Positions 9,633 to 19,282 of a stretch of 64,000 nt of DNA are shown here, in pieces (positions within the stretch are counted from its first letter, which is position 1; each line of letters starts with the position of its first letter). The DNA is taken from contig NZ_JBLXDN010000009.1 of the NCBI RefSeq assembly GCF_048264025.1, positions 84,910-148,909 of the forward strand, in the 5' to 3' direction. The notes below the pieces were generated by a model. The model was not told the DNA's origin. It saw only the letters and a program-made list of their open reading frames with translations, and ran no database searches. The position numbers and the translations under genes are program-made. Source of the DNA: Nitrincola sp048264025. GTDB lineage: Bacteria > Pseudomonadota > Gammaproteobacteria > Pseudomonadales > Balneatricaceae.

Positions 9633-10171
9633 CGCTGACTACGATAAATTTTTTCGGCATTCATACGGCTGCCCCAAGGTAGTCCAGAATTCTGCCAGCC
9701 ATTAACGACACGCATACCCGATTGAGGACCTTCTTTTGCCGAGCCTCCCTGAAAACCATTGATCACAAAGCCTGCATTGCTAAAGCCTTGCTCTTGCAAA
9801 TAACGGGCACTGGGCTCGCCACGCTCACTGCCTGAACGGCACATAGTGATCACCTGCGCCGTTTTATCCAACCCGCGTGCTTCCAGCAGGGCTTCAACTT
9901 CAGCGGCAAAATTTGGGTTCACTGACATGCGAAAACGGTTGTTCTCCTCATCCCAGTCATAGCGATCAACCTGCATAAACGGAATATTGGCATCCACAAC
10001 ATCGGTTGAGCCAATAAACATCACCTCTACGGGATCGCGGACATCAATAAACAGCATCTGATCGCCTTGCTCCTGCTTCAGGGCATAGGTTTCTTCCGGG
10101 GTTAATCCCATCGCCCAGACCGGCGAAGCCAGCAGGCAAGAGAGAACAGCAGCCAAAATCAATTTACGCAC
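9629..10171 (-). CDS. Periplasmic rhodanese-like protein
   Basis: 180 residues with a Sec signal peptide (positively charged start, hydrophobic core, cleavage expected after 'SPVWA' at residue 20). The single rhodanese domain carries the active-site loop CRSGSER with the catalytic Cys at residue 111, so sulfurtransferase or persulfide chemistry in the periplasm is possible. The start codon is GTG with AGGAA upstream. It stands alone, convergent with the AraC gene. The natural sulfur donor and acceptor are unknown. Confidence 0.82.
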   Translation of the reverse strand: MRKLILAAVLSCLLASPVWAMGLTPEETYALKQEQGDQMLFIDVRDPVEVMFIGSTDVVDANIPFMQVDRYDWDEENNRFRMSVNPNFAAEVEALLEARGLDKTAQVITMCRSGSERGEPSARYLQEQGFSNAGFVINGFQGGSAKEGPQSGMRVVNGWQNSGLPWGSRMNAEKIYRSQR

Positions 10172-10273
10172 AATACATTCCTCATCTTTAAATTAGATTA
10201 AGTTAATATTATGGCAGTTATCACTCGACCGCAATCTATCCTTGGTCGTACAGTGGCAACGTCTGGATTTAAA

Positions 10274-11110
10274 TCAGGCTTGCTGACTTAAAAGCGCCGA
10301 ATAGCCTGCGCGATAATCCGGATAGTGCCAGACAAAACCACTGGCTTTAAGGCGTTGATGACAGATCCGCTTGCTATCGCGGTGAATCGGGACAGTCGAC
10401 CTTGCCTCCACGCCCAGTTGCTGCTGCAACCAACTGAGCACTTCATGCAAGCTGGCGGGACAGGTATCGGTTAGATTATAGGCTGAGGCAAGCGCCTTGC
10501 CTTGCTGGCGACAATTGATCAGATGCATGACCGCACGCGCGGCATCGTCTATATGGATACGATTGGTGTAGATCGGTGGCTCTGACGGGGGCAGTACACC
10601 CTGGCGGGCCTGTTGCTGCAGGTAGTAACGTCCAGGGCCATACAAGCCGGAGGGTCGTAACAGCGTGACTGGCTGGGGTTGCGCCAACCAGAAATTTTCG
10701 GTTTCCACTAACACACTGGCTGTTTCACGTGTGGGGCAACGCTCAGCCTGCTCATCCACCCACTCCCCCCCAGACTGGCCGTAAACACCGGTTGAGGAAA
10801 TCAACCAGACATGGGCATTGGGGGCTTGATCTCTAAGCGCCTTAGCCGCCTGCTGCGCTACCTCGAAGTAGGCTTGTTGATAGGCGGCTACACCCGAACC
10901 AGAGGGTGACAGACAGAGCACCACATCATCCGGTGGACAGGGCAGATCCGGCCAGGAATGTGCCGCATCATGCTGAATTAGCGTGACACCGGGTGGTGCA
11001 TCAGCACCGCGACGCATGCCCTGCACCTGCAAGCCCTGCTGAACAGCCAGCTGGGCTATACGCCCACCCAGGTCACCCAAGCCAATCAACAACAGTGTTT
11101 TTTTCTGCAT
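10274..11110 (-). CDS. NAD(P)-dependent epimerase/dehydratase-like protein (YeeZ type)
   Basis: 278 residues. The N-terminus 'LLLIGLGDLGGRIAQLA' is the GxGxxG dinucleotide-binding loop of an extended short-chain dehydrogenase. 'LISSTGVYG' and 'LLRPSGLYGPGR' are conserved strands of the atypical SDR subgroup that includes E. coli YeeZ. Substrate unknown. It is divergent from the entericidin gene with 117 bp between the starts. Confidence 0.75.
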   Translation of the reverse strand: MQKKTLLLIGLGDLGGRIAQLAVQQGLQVQGMRRGADAPPGVTLIQHDAAHSWPDLPCPPDDVVLCLSPSGSGVAAYQQAYFEVAQQAAKALRDQAPNAHVWLISSTGVYGQSGGEWVDEQAERCPTRETASVLVETENFWLAQPQPVTLLRPSGLYGPGRYYLQQQARQGVLPPSEPPIYTNRIHIDDAARAVMHLINCRQQGKALASAYNLTDTCPASLHEVLSWLQQQLGVEARSTVPIHRDSKRICHQRLKASGFVWHYPDYRAGYSALLSQQA

Positions 11111-11227
11111 TCTGACTCTCTCGTGTTGCGCTAAAACGAAGCCATACCCGATTTATTCACAAGCATGATATTATTAAAGCGGTTAAATTCAGAGCGTTGG
11201 CTTCAAACAACCTACAGGAAAACAGTT

Positions 11228-11371
11228 ATGATCCAAAAAACCTACCTGATGCTGCTGACACTGATACTGCTGCTAGGCAGCCTGACCTTGAGTGGCTGCA
11301 ATACCGTTGAAGGGCTGGGCAAAGACATCCAGCGCGGTGGTGAAAAAATTGAACGTGTCGGGCGCAGTTGA
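11228..11371 (+). CDS. ecnB: Entericidin-like small lipoprotein
   Basis: 47 residues with a lipoprotein signal peptide and lipobox LSGC (Cys at residue 23 or so). The mature part 'NTVEGLGKDIQRGGEKIE' matches the entericidin A/B family of short amphipathic outer-membrane lipoproteins. The ATG at 11228 is preceded by AGGAA. A longer in-frame start at 11165 would place charged residues before the signal and is unlikely. Entericidins were proposed to promote bacteriolysis in stationary phase; the role here is not shown. Confidence 0.82.
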   Translation: MIQKTYLMLLTLILLLGSLTLSGCNTVEGLGKDIQRGGEKIERVGRS

Positions 11372-11374
11372 TCA

Positions 11375-11848
11375 TCAAGGTGTTAGGCGTAGTTGTCCAC
11401 TTTCTTCAATGTTGATCATCGGTAGCAGGCGTCCGGCATCCAGCCGGGCGCTGAAACCATAATCCAAAGTACTACGTTGGTTATTACTGAACAGGTCACC
11501 CAATAGCCGCGCGCTGCCAAACAGATCGGGACTGGCTTGTATGACGAAATCGGCCTGCCCATAAGCAGGGACTGTCGGAATATCCGGCGTGGCACCACTG
11601 AGAATTCGGTATCCCTCTATCTCTACCGCATAGGTCATGCCGCGAAAGGGTAACGCGGAGCGATTGGGATTAATGATCTGTATACCTATATCAAAGCGTG
11701 GCGCCATGCCAACCGTATTGGGCGCAAGTGTGAAGGAGGTGATATTGACCTGTGGTTTTTCGTAATGGCTTGATAAAGCGGCACAGCCACTCAAGAAAAG
11801 TACACACAACAATCCTAGCGGCAGCCAGATAGCTCTTGTCATCGTCAA
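11375..11848 (-). CDS. LEA14-like (water stress/hypersensitive response domain) lipoprotein
   Basis: 157 residues with a lipoprotein signal and lipobox LSGC near residue 22. The mature protein has the LEA type 2 beta-sandwich pattern: 'FDIGIQIINPNRSALPFRG' (a typical conserved N-P-N strand) and alternating hydrophobic strands. GAAAGGAG lies upstream of ATG. These proteins are found in the cell envelope of many gammaproteobacteria with unclear role. It converges on entericidin with three bases between the stops. Confidence 0.72.
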   Translation of the reverse strand: MTMTRAIWLPLGLLCVLFLSGCAALSSHYEKPQVNITSFTLAPNTVGMAPRFDIGIQIINPNRSALPFRGMTYAVEIEGYRILSGATPDIPTVPAYGQADFVIQASPDLFGSARLLGDLFSNNQRSTLDYGFSARLDAGRLLPMINIEESGQLRLTP

Positions 11849-11943
11849 CTCCTTTCAAAAAACCAAAATTAGGCTCTATTTAAGCAGAGTCTGGATGAGT
11901 ATCAGCTGAATGCTGGTGCCAATTAAGTCGCTTCAGCTTTGAT

Positions 11944-12183
11944 TTAGAAGGAGCTGTCAGAGTCTTTTGACTCATCAGACCAAGATAAACGTTGTTTTAT
12001 TTTACGTACCGCTTTAGGCACAGCAACCAGTCGAATCATATAGGCAATGACCAATCCGCCGATGATCGACAAAAACATCCCCATGCCTACACGAAACATT
12101 AACGCCGTAAAAAAAGCAGTCAGTATTGCGGTAAAAATCTCTTCAAGATGAGTTGGAATCCAGTGTTTATAGCGTTGTTCCAT
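11944..12183 (-). CDS. Small membrane protein, two helices (DUF2798-like)
   Basis: 79 residues from the ATG at 12183, which has GAGGAG at the right distance; a longer in-frame start at 12237 lacks one. Two hydrophobic helices span about residues 13-33 and 36-54, the basic tail 'KAVRKIKQRL' suggests a cytoplasmic C-terminus. The arrangement resembles the DUF2798 family, but the match is by eye. It lies 64 bp downstream of the parE stop on the same strand. Confidence 0.55.
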   Translation of the reverse strand: MEQRYKHWIPTHLEEIFTAILTAFFTALMFRVGMGMFLSIIGGLVIAYMIRLVAVPKAVRKIKQRLSWSDESKDSDSSF

Positions 12184-12247
12184 GGTGCTCCTCTTCAAAC
12201 TTAGATAAAAGTGATTATCTAGGATAACAGACTGCACCGGCTATTGC

Positions 12248-14146
12248 TTAAACCCCAACCTCCGCCAGATTGCCCTTACTCTCCAACCAAATTTTGCGAT
12301 CACCGGAGCGTTTTTTCGCCAGCAACATGTCCATTAACTCCAGGGTGCCATCAGTGATATCCAGCGTCAGTTGCACCAGTCGACGGGTATCCGGTGACAT
12401 GGTAGTTTCACGTAATTGCAGCGGGTTCATTTCACCCAACCCCTTGAAGCGCTGCACGCCGATTTTGGCATTACGGCGCTCGGCCCGGATACGGTCGATG
12501 ATCGCGTCACGTTCTTCTTCGTCCAGGGCGTAAAATACTTCTTTGGCCACATCAATACGGTAGAGGGGTGGCATAGCTACGTATACATGCCCCGCCTCAA
12601 CCAGCGGGCGGAAATGCTGCACAAACAGTGCGCACAACAGTGTAGCGATATGCAGACCGTCGGAGTCGGCATCGGCAAGAATGCAGACTTTGTTATAGCG
12701 CAGTCCATCCAGTTTGTCTGAGCCAGGATCGACGCCGATGGCGACAGAGATGTCATGGATTTCCTGTGAAGCGAGTACTTCGGAGGAATCCACTTCCCAG
12801 GTATTCAGAATCTTACCGCGTAGCGGCATGATTGCCTGAAACTCACGGTTGCGTGCCTGCTTGGCTGAGCCGCCAGCGGAGTCCCCTTCGACCAGAAACA
12901 GTTCGGAGCGATCTGTATCGGCACCGGAACAGTCGGCCAGTTTGCCCGGCAGCGCAGGCCCTTGGGTGATTTTCTTACGCACTACCTTCTTGTTGCTGCG
13001 CATGCGTTTCTGGGCGTTATTGATTACCAGTTCAGCAATCTTCTCACCCTCTTCCACATGCTTATTCAGCCACAGCGAGAAGGCATCTTTCACCGCACCG
13101 GAGATAAAGGCAGCTATCCCACGGGAGGACAGACGCTCTTTGGTTTGCCCGGAAAACTGGGCATCACGCATTTTTGCTGAAAGGATGTAACAGCACTTGT
13201 CCCAGATATCATCAGGGGCCAATTTAACGCCACGCGGTAACAGATTGCGGATCTCACAGAACTCGCGCATCGCTTCCAGCAGGCCGGTACGCAAGCCATT
13301 GACATGAGTGCCGCCCTGAGCAGTCGGAATCAGGTTCACATAGCTTTCAGCGGTGATTTCGCCACCATCCACCAGCCATTGCAACGCCCAGTCTACGGCG
13401 TCTTCCTGACCGGTTAAACTGCCGGTAAACGGCTCTTCCGGCAGGGTATCCCACACCTGGGTGGTACCTTTAAGATAGGACTCCAAACCGGCTTCATAGA
13501 GCCAGACTTCCTGCTCTTTCTTGCCGCTGCTCATATCGGTGAAGCTGACTTTCAAGCCTGGGCAGAGTACAGCTTTGGCACGCAGGTTGTGTTTCAGCCG
13601 GGTTAAACTGAACTTTGGGCTATCAAAGTATTTCGGATCCGGGGTGAAGCGTACGGTTGTACCGGTATTGCGCTTGCCACAACTACCGATCACTTCCAGA
13701 TCAGAGACTTTTTCACCATCGGCAAAGCCGATCCGGTGCACCTGGCCGTCACGACGTATCTCTACATGCAGCAGTTTCGACAGGGCGTTAACCACGGATA
13801 CACCCACACCATGAAGACCACCGGAAAAACTGTAGTTATCGTTATTGAACTTCCCCCCGGCATGCAACCGGGTCAGAATCAGTTCAACCCCACTGACGCC
13901 CTCTTCAGGATGGATATCCACCGGCATGCCACGACCATCATCACTGACCGACAGTGAGCCGTCTTCATGTAAAATGACATCAATTTCTTTGGCATGGCCA
14001 GCCAAGGCCTCATCCACTGAGTTATCGATAACTTCCTGAGCCAGATGGTTGGGTCGATCGGTTTCAGTGTACATACCTGGTCGGCGTTTAACCGGATCAA
14101 GACCACTGAGAACTTCAATCGCATCGGCATTATATTGTTTGGTCAT
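12248..14146 (-). CDS. parE: DNA topoisomerase IV subunit B
   Basis: 632 residues, close to E. coli ParE (630). The GHKL ATPase domain shows 'EVIDNSVDEALAGHA', 'DDGRGMPVDIHPEEG' and 'GGLHGVGVSVVNALS'. The Toprim domain shows 'ELFLVEGDSAGGSAKQ' and 'LADADSDGLHI'. With ParC it decatenates daughter chromosomes. The short ParE-type C-terminus (no GyrB-specific insert) separates it from GyrB. It is last in a run yqiB-yqiA-parE, 12 bp after yqiA, the same linkage seen in E. coli. Confidence 0.97.
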   Translation of the reverse strand: MTKQYNADAIEVLSGLDPVKRRPGMYTETDRPNHLAQEVIDNSVDEALAGHAKEIDVILHEDGSLSVSDDGRGMPVDIHPEEGVSGVELILTRLHAGGKFNNDNYSFSGGLHGVGVSVVNALSKLLHVEIRRDGQVHRIGFADGEKVSDLEVIGSCGKRNTGTTVRFTPDPKYFDSPKFSLTRLKHNLRAKAVLCPGLKVSFTDMSSGKKEQEVWLYEAGLESYLKGTTQVWDTLPEEPFTGSLTGQEDAVDWALQWLVDGGEITAESYVNLIPTAQGGTHVNGLRTGLLEAMREFCEIRNLLPRGVKLAPDDIWDKCCYILSAKMRDAQFSGQTKERLSSRGIAAFISGAVKDAFSLWLNKHVEEGEKIAELVINNAQKRMRSNKKVVRKKITQGPALPGKLADCSGADTDRSELFLVEGDSAGGSAKQARNREFQAIMPLRGKILNTWEVDSSEVLASQEIHDISVAIGVDPGSDKLDGLRYNKVCILADADSDGLHIATLLCALFVQHFRPLVEAGHVYVAMPPLYRIDVAKEVFYALDEEERDAIIDRIRAERRNAKIGVQRFKGLGEMNPLQLRETTMSPDTRRLVQLTLDITDGTLELMDMLLAKKRSGDRKIWLESKGNLAEVGV

Positions 14147-14158
14147 GCGTTTTCCTGT

Positions 14159-14815
14159 TTAACCTTCGACTACTTCAGGTAAAGAAATAAGGGGCGGTAA
14201 CTCGACACGGCCCTGGGCAAAAGCCACTACAGCCGGTATGAGTCGATCAAATGCTTCAAAGCCGTGGCTGCCGCCTGGTTGCACATAGTGCACCGCGTGC
14301 TGGTATTTTTCCACTGCTTCACGGTAATCCAGTGTTTCATCCGCCGTTTGCACCAGCAACAGATAGCGTGACGGATCGCTTAGTTGCTCGACACGTAGTG
14401 CTTGCAATTGTTTCAGGTGCTCTCGGGTCAAATGGTAGCGTTCATGGGTATAGATATTTTCGTTTTCGCCCAGCCAGTCTGCCAGCAGGCGATCAGGGTT
14501 CACCGCCGGATTCACCAACACGCTGCGCAAGCGCGGCTGTTGCTCAGTCAGCCAGGTGCTATAGAATCCCCCCAGAGAACTGCCAATCAGGGTAATGTCA
14601 CGATCCCAGGCCGCATCCATCAGCAAGCCTAGTTGGCGAACGGCCTCAGCGGGCCAGTGTGACAGGTTAGGTACCAGCAGATCAGCGGGAGCATCAGGCG
14701 CTGACAGATACTGTTGCAGTTGTTGTGCTTTCCAGGACTCAGGCGAGCTGTTAAAGCCGTGTACATAAATCAGCAGTGGCTTGTGCTTGGCATTGGCTAA
14801 AGATACGGACCTCAT
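14159..14815 (-). CDS. yqiA: YqiA-type alpha/beta-hydrolase esterase
   Basis: 218 residues from the ATG at 14815. That ATG overlaps the yqiB stop as ATGA, which decides the start over a longer in-frame one at 14869. Alpha/beta-hydrolase features: 'LLIYVHGFNSSP' (oxyanion strand), nucleophile elbow 'GSSLGG', catalytic acid region 'QTADETLDY', and a catalytic His in 'GGSHGFE'. The E. coli homologue is an esterase of unknown natural substrate, encoded just before parE as here. Confidence 0.88.
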   Translation of the reverse strand: MRSVSLANAKHKPLLIYVHGFNSSPESWKAQQLQQYLSAPDAPADLLVPNLSHWPAEAVRQLGLLMDAAWDRDITLIGSSLGGFYSTWLTEQQPRLRSVLVNPAVNPDRLLADWLGENENIYTHERYHLTREHLKQLQALRVEQLSDPSRYLLLVQTADETLDYREAVEKYQHAVHYVQPGGSHGFEAFDRLIPAVVAFAQGRVELPPLISLPEVVEG

Positions 14816-15252
14816 GAAAACAGTACCTGCTCCTGTTCTTTTCCATAACGCAGGCACTGATTGAGCCACTCACTCAGATAGAGGTTCAACTGATGCTTTT
14901 CATCCGGCTGGTGCATATCCGGATTGGGGTAACCATAGACACCACTGAGTTGACGACGCCGGCGGGCACAGATCACCTCGGCCATACCGGCATCATGGTA
15001 AAGACGGATCACCAGTTCGGGGGCTTCAAGCCAGCGCGACCCACCTGGCTGTGACTGACGCATAATCACCGTACTGGTATAACGAAACACTTCATCAACT
15101 TGCAGGGTCACACGTACCTGCTGTGCATTGTGACACAGGTCGAATTCTCGGCACATCGCCTCATGCTGCGGTAACAGCTTTAGCAAACGAGCATAGTTTC
15201 CCTGACAAATCGCCATCTGACGGGTCAGGTCGGGTACGTATTTACGCTTCAT
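14812..15252 (-). CDS. yqiB: DUF1249 protein YqiB
   Basis: 146 residues, rich in Arg, Tyr and His, with 'YARLLKLLPQHE' near the start and 'GYPNPDMHQPDEKHQLN' near the C-terminus, both characteristic of the DUF1249/YqiB family. No enzymatic motif is known. It is translationally coupled on both sides: its start overlaps the nudF end by eleven bases and its stop overlaps the yqiA start as ATGA. Confidence 0.85.
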   Translation of the reverse strand: MKRKYVPDLTRQMAICQGNYARLLKLLPQHEAMCREFDLCHNAQQVRVTLQVDEVFRYTSTVIMRQSQPGGSRWLEAPELVIRLYHDAGMAEVICARRRRQLSGVYGYPNPDMHQPDEKHQLNLYLSEWLNQCLRYGKEQEQVLFS

Positions 15253-15886
15253 CGTCTCTCTGCATTAACCCGACACCGCGTTCACGGATACTCGGGTAGT
15301 TAAGCTTAAGCCACTGGACCGCGATGATGATCGCACCATTGTTCAACTGACCGGCATCAAGCAGTTCAAATACGGCGGGGACAGGTAATCGTAGCACACG
15401 AATATCTTCACCTTCATCGGCCAGACCATGCAAACCTTCAGCTGCGCTGGCATCAACAAAACCATACAGCAGATGAATCCATTCATCCATACCACCAGGA
15501 CTGGGTAGATATCCCATAATCGGGGTGATATGCTGTACCGCCAACCCGGCTTCTTCCAGGGTTTCCCGCTCGGCTACGGCTAGCGCTGTCTCATCAGCTT
15601 CAATCATACCGGCAACCAGTTCAAGTAACCAAGGGCCTCCCGGAGCGGCTAAGGCACCGGTACGAAACTGCTCTATCAACACCAGTTCTTCACGCAGGGG
15701 ATCTAGCAGCAATACCGCTACGGCATTGCCCCGGCGAAAAATTTCCCGTGTCACGGTTTCCTGACCGCCCTCAAAACGTGCATGCATGAGTTGCAACTTA
15801 TGCATTTTGAAAAAACCATTATAGACACAATGATCTTCGTTAACTGTTACGTCTTGGCGTGTAAACGCTGGCTGCCAATGCTTCAT
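15242..15886 (-). CDS. nudF: ADP-ribose diphosphatase (NUDIX)
   Basis: 214 residues. The NUDIX box GX5EX7REUXEEXGU is complete: 'GMIEADE...RETLEEAGL'. The preceding 'RTGALAAPGGPWLLELVAG' is the family-typical substrate strand. NudF hydrolyses ADP-ribose to AMP and ribose-5-phosphate, using Mg2+. The nudF-yqiB-yqiA-parE order is the same as in E. coli. Its ATG overlaps the stop of the GGDEF/EAL gene as ATGA. Confidence 0.92.
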   Translation of the reverse strand: MKHWQPAFTRQDVTVNEDHCVYNGFFKMHKLQLMHARFEGGQETVTREIFRRGNAVAVLLLDPLREELVLIEQFRTGALAAPGGPWLLELVAGMIEADETALAVAERETLEEAGLAVQHITPIMGYLPSPGGMDEWIHLLYGFVDASAAEGLHGLADEGEDIRVLRLPVPAVFELLDAGQLNNGAIIIAVQWLKLNYPSIRERGVGLMQRDDEA

Positions 15887-18780
15887 ACTCCCTCCTGCTG
15901 TTCCAGTGCATTAAGCAGAAAATCTTCGGCAGATACCGGACGGCCAAACCAATAGCCCTGAAACCCAGTACAGTTAGCATCGAGTAAAAAGTCTCGTTGC
16001 GCCTGAGTTTCGACCCCTTCTGCCACAACCCAAAGTTTCAACTCGCTGGCCAGGCTGATAATGATACGCGTAATCGCCGCATCATTGGTATCAGAGGGCA
16101 AACCATCAATAAAACACCGATCGATCTTCAACTGATCCAAGGGTAACTGTTTGATATAGGCTAGAGAAGAGTAACCCGTACCAAAATCATCCAAGGCGAA
16201 ACCTATACCCTGCTGCTTCAGAAAGCGCATACGCTCAATGGCAAAGTCTATATCATCAATCAACAGACTTTCTGTCAATTCCAGTTTAAGCCGTTGTGGA
16301 TTAATTGCATACTGAGATACCAACGCCAATAACTGATCGACAAAATCTGCTTGTTTGAACTGGTGCGTACTGATATTCACTGACAGGGTAAGGTCTCGGG
16401 TCTGCTCTCGCTTAGCCCAATCTGACAATTGCTGGCAGGCGGCTTCCAGCACCCAATGCCCCAAGGGCAAAATCAGACCGGAGGCTTCAGCGGCCGGAAT
16501 AAATTCAACCGGACCGACCAACCCGCGTAGAGGATGCTCCCAGCGAATCAGTGCCTCTGCACCAATCAATTTTCCCACCGCATCGACTTGAGGCTGGTAG
16601 TAAAGCACGAGCTGCGCTTGCTCAATAGCCACACGCAACTCAGACTCCATCTGAGCCCTTGCCGAAATAGCTTCCTGCATGGCCGGATCATAGAAATACA
16701 GGCGATTACGTCCCGCTTCCTTAGCTTTATACATCGCCAGATCGGCCTGTTTAAGCAAATCATCCGCCGCCACACTACCGTTAATCAGCGTGATACCAAT
16801 ACTCGGTGTGCTGTAATGAGACTGGCCTTCAAAGCGGTATTCCTGGCGCAGCGTATCGAGTATTTTATCGGCCACTTTACGCGCAATAGCGCCCGCTTCA
16901 GACTCATCAACACTCAGGCATCCCAGCATCACCACGAACTCATCGCCACCGAAACGGGCCACAGTATCCTCTTCACGGACGCAAAAACTCACCCGGTGAG
17001 CAACCTGCTGCAACAACTGATCCCCGGTATCATGGCCAAGCGTATCATTGAGGGTCTTGAAGTTATCCAGATCAATAAACAACAAGGCACCATAATCACG
17101 ATTGCGCTCATTGCGTCGCTGCTGCAGCTCTAACCGGTCAATTAGCAGACGTCGGTTTGCCAGCCCCGTCAGGGCATCATAAAAAGCCAGATGGCGGATT
17201 TTATCTTCCATCGCTTTACGTTCGGTAATATCGGTAGAAATACCACACAGGCCATAGACCTGACCGGTATCACTTCGCAGCGGCAATTTCACCGTCATAA
17301 AGACATGGTTGTTACCATTAACGCGCAGAGTACGCACCTCTTCGGTTGCCACCCGCTGTGCATGCTGAATGACTCTGATATCATCTTCAGCCGTCTGCGC
17401 TGCAGAATCTGCATCAAAAAAAGCCGTATCTGACTGGCCCAATATCTGTTCAACCGGCAAGCCCAATAACTGTTCCATATTTCGGTTTACATAGGAGTAA
17501 CGATAGCCGGTATCCTTAATAAAAATATACGCCTCTACACTGTTCAATATAGTTGCCAAATTATTTTCACTGCGACTCAGTTCGGAGGCTTTATCTCTAA
17601 GCGCCTTGCGTTGAGCATCCAGCTCAGCATGATAAGCTTTAAACAGCCGAGACGACCAACGGGAAAATAACAGTGATCCCATCAATGCCACGATCAGCGA
17701 AAAGGCGATGGCTATCAGATAGGTTTGCCAGGAATGGGTTGCCAAGGACTCAAAAGCCTGCACTTCATCCTGCAGCATACCCTTGACTTCATCTTCAAAA
17801 ATGGTCGCTATAAGTATCCAGTCCCAGTGCCCGGCCGGTTCAACCAGAGCCGTTTTCCAGGCCGAATTGCCGGTGTCTGGATCAGGCCAGAGATAGCGCA
17901 TGAACCCACCGCCCTGTTCAGCAATCTCAAGCATCTGGCTGATTGCTTGCTGTTCCAGCTCAACATGCTGTTCGAATGCCTGCTGTTCCAGGTGTGCGCT
18001 GTCAATCGACAGCAACACCTTTCCAGTTGAGTTAATGATAGCCGTGTAGCCTGTCTCTCCAATACGACGGCCACGTATCTGCTGAAGTATTTGCTGTTGC
18101 TGCAAAAGCTCCCACTCATAGGTGTAATCGCCAGCACCGATTAGCCAATCATAGGGCTCGAAATGGCGCACATAAGCCAACTTATCAGCCATTGCATTGG
18201 GGTTATCCGGCCGGTACCAACGATAGGCAGAAAAGCCCTCGCCTACCGGTTGACGTGCCGCATCAATCAGCCCCTGCATAATGAAATGGCCGGTATCATC
18301 CTGATTATCCGGCAGCAACTGTCCTTCAAAATGCGGCGCTGTCGGCAAAAGTACAAACCGGCCAGTCATCTCGTCTACAAAGTAATAGCCACGGCCATTA
18401 AAGAAACGCATCGGCCGAAGTGCTTCTGTTATCAGCCGCTGCACTTCAGCTTCGGACTGCTCACCCTGTTGCTGCCGATAAAGTGCATCCGCCATCTCCC
18501 AGGCCATATTCACTACCTCTACCAAACGTTGACGCAACAAGGTTTCTGTTTGAGACTGGGTATAGGCAATGGATGACTTGACCGCTTGCATCTCTCGCCG
18601 CAAGCGCTCCTGCAACTGGCGAAATGACGACGTTTCTATGCGTTGAATGGAAGCATTATGCTCAGCAATTTTCTGCCAGGTAAAGAAGCCAGACAGGATG
18701 AGTGTCAGCAGTGTAACAATCAGCAGCGTGCCTACAAGATGCAGACGCGGCAAGGTACGGGATTTTTTTGACAGCTGCAT
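15883..18780 (-). CDS. Membrane cyclic-di-GMP enzyme: Cache - PAS - GGDEF - EAL
   Basis: 965 residues. A transmembrane helix (about 14-33) leads to a periplasmic Cache-type sensor (about 40-345; 'GRGYYFVDEMTG' near 129), a second helix (353-373), a PAS domain (about 405-525), GGDEF at 611-615 and EAL at 742-744. The product-inhibition I-site REED (602-605) sits exactly five residues before GGDEF. The EAL domain keeps 'ELTESL', 'DDFGTGYSSL' and 'AEGVET', so both diguanylate cyclase and phosphodiesterase activity look possible. The gene's stop overlaps the nudF start, so this sensor may be co-transcribed with a housekeeping cluster. The signal is unknown. Confidence 0.93.
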   Translation of the reverse strand: MQLSKKSRTLPRLHLVGTLLIVTLLTLILSGFFTWQKIAEHNASIQRIETSSFRQLQERLRREMQAVKSSIAYTQSQTETLLRQRLVEVVNMAWEMADALYRQQQGEQSEAEVQRLITEALRPMRFFNGRGYYFVDEMTGRFVLLPTAPHFEGQLLPDNQDDTGHFIMQGLIDAARQPVGEGFSAYRWYRPDNPNAMADKLAYVRHFEPYDWLIGAGDYTYEWELLQQQQILQQIRGRRIGETGYTAIINSTGKVLLSIDSAHLEQQAFEQHVELEQQAISQMLEIAEQGGGFMRYLWPDPDTGNSAWKTALVEPAGHWDWILIATIFEDEVKGMLQDEVQAFESLATHSWQTYLIAIAFSLIVALMGSLLFSRWSSRLFKAYHAELDAQRKALRDKASELSRSENNLATILNSVEAYIFIKDTGYRYSYVNRNMEQLLGLPVEQILGQSDTAFFDADSAAQTAEDDIRVIQHAQRVATEEVRTLRVNGNNHVFMTVKLPLRSDTGQVYGLCGISTDITERKAMEDKIRHLAFYDALTGLANRRLLIDRLELQQRRNERNRDYGALLFIDLDNFKTLNDTLGHDTGDQLLQQVAHRVSFCVREEDTVARFGGDEFVVMLGCLSVDESEAGAIARKVADKILDTLRQEYRFEGQSHYSTPSIGITLINGSVAADDLLKQADLAMYKAKEAGRNRLYFYDPAMQEAISARAQMESELRVAIEQAQLVLYYQPQVDAVGKLIGAEALIRWEHPLRGLVGPVEFIPAAEASGLILPLGHWVLEAACQQLSDWAKREQTRDLTLSVNISTHQFKQADFVDQLLALVSQYAINPQRLKLELTESLLIDDIDFAIERMRFLKQQGIGFALDDFGTGYSSLAYIKQLPLDQLKIDRCFIDGLPSDTNDAAITRIIISLASELKLWVVAEGVETQAQRDFLLDANCTGFQGYWFGRPVSAEDFLLNALEQQEGV

Positions 18781-19282
18781 ACTTCACCAACCGACGCTAA
18801 CAACAAAGCGCAGCATCATAAGCTTTTATGGCAATGCTGACCAGACGGGAGGTTTCAACCTCTCACACTTTCCTTAGACGGTCCTTGCGAGTACAGCTAC
18901 AGCAGTGTTAAAGTTTCCAAAGCATAGGAAGTAAGTATGCTGCAGTGTTAACGAAATAAGATCAGACACACTGTAAACAAGGATCGGCTATAAGGACGCT
19001 ATATGCCAAGGACTCACTTAATATTGGTCACCCGCAAATGGGGGAACTGGCCAATCTACAATCAACGTATTTTCTATTCATGATACCTCACCCCGACATG
19101 GGAAAATCAACTGTGGTTACTCTAATAGTAATTACCTGTTGAAAGAGGACAGCCATAGCGAATTGTTGAATGGGTTTAAAGTCTGAAATGGGTAACCGCA
19201 TCAGCAAACCTAAGTCTTAGCAGATATCCGCCTTTGCCTCATTTATATAAAAATAAGTGTATAAAAGGAGTAATTCAGCTTA
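18781..19282. other. 502-bp intergenic region with no recognised gene
   Basis: Divergent gap between the GGDEF/EAL gene and an orphan lipoprotein gene. It is AT-rich on the right side. The decamer GCAGTGTTAA is repeated at 18902-18911 and 18942-18951. A 26-codon frame at 19003-19083 with AAGGA upstream exists but has no coding character I can defend. No RNA gene, palindrome or terminator with a T-run was seen. Confidence 0.5.

Noticed and set aside
19003..19083. 26-codon frame with AAGGA upstream in the 500-bp gap
   Set aside because: No hydrophobic pattern, no coupling to a neighbour and no way to test conservation; likely chance.
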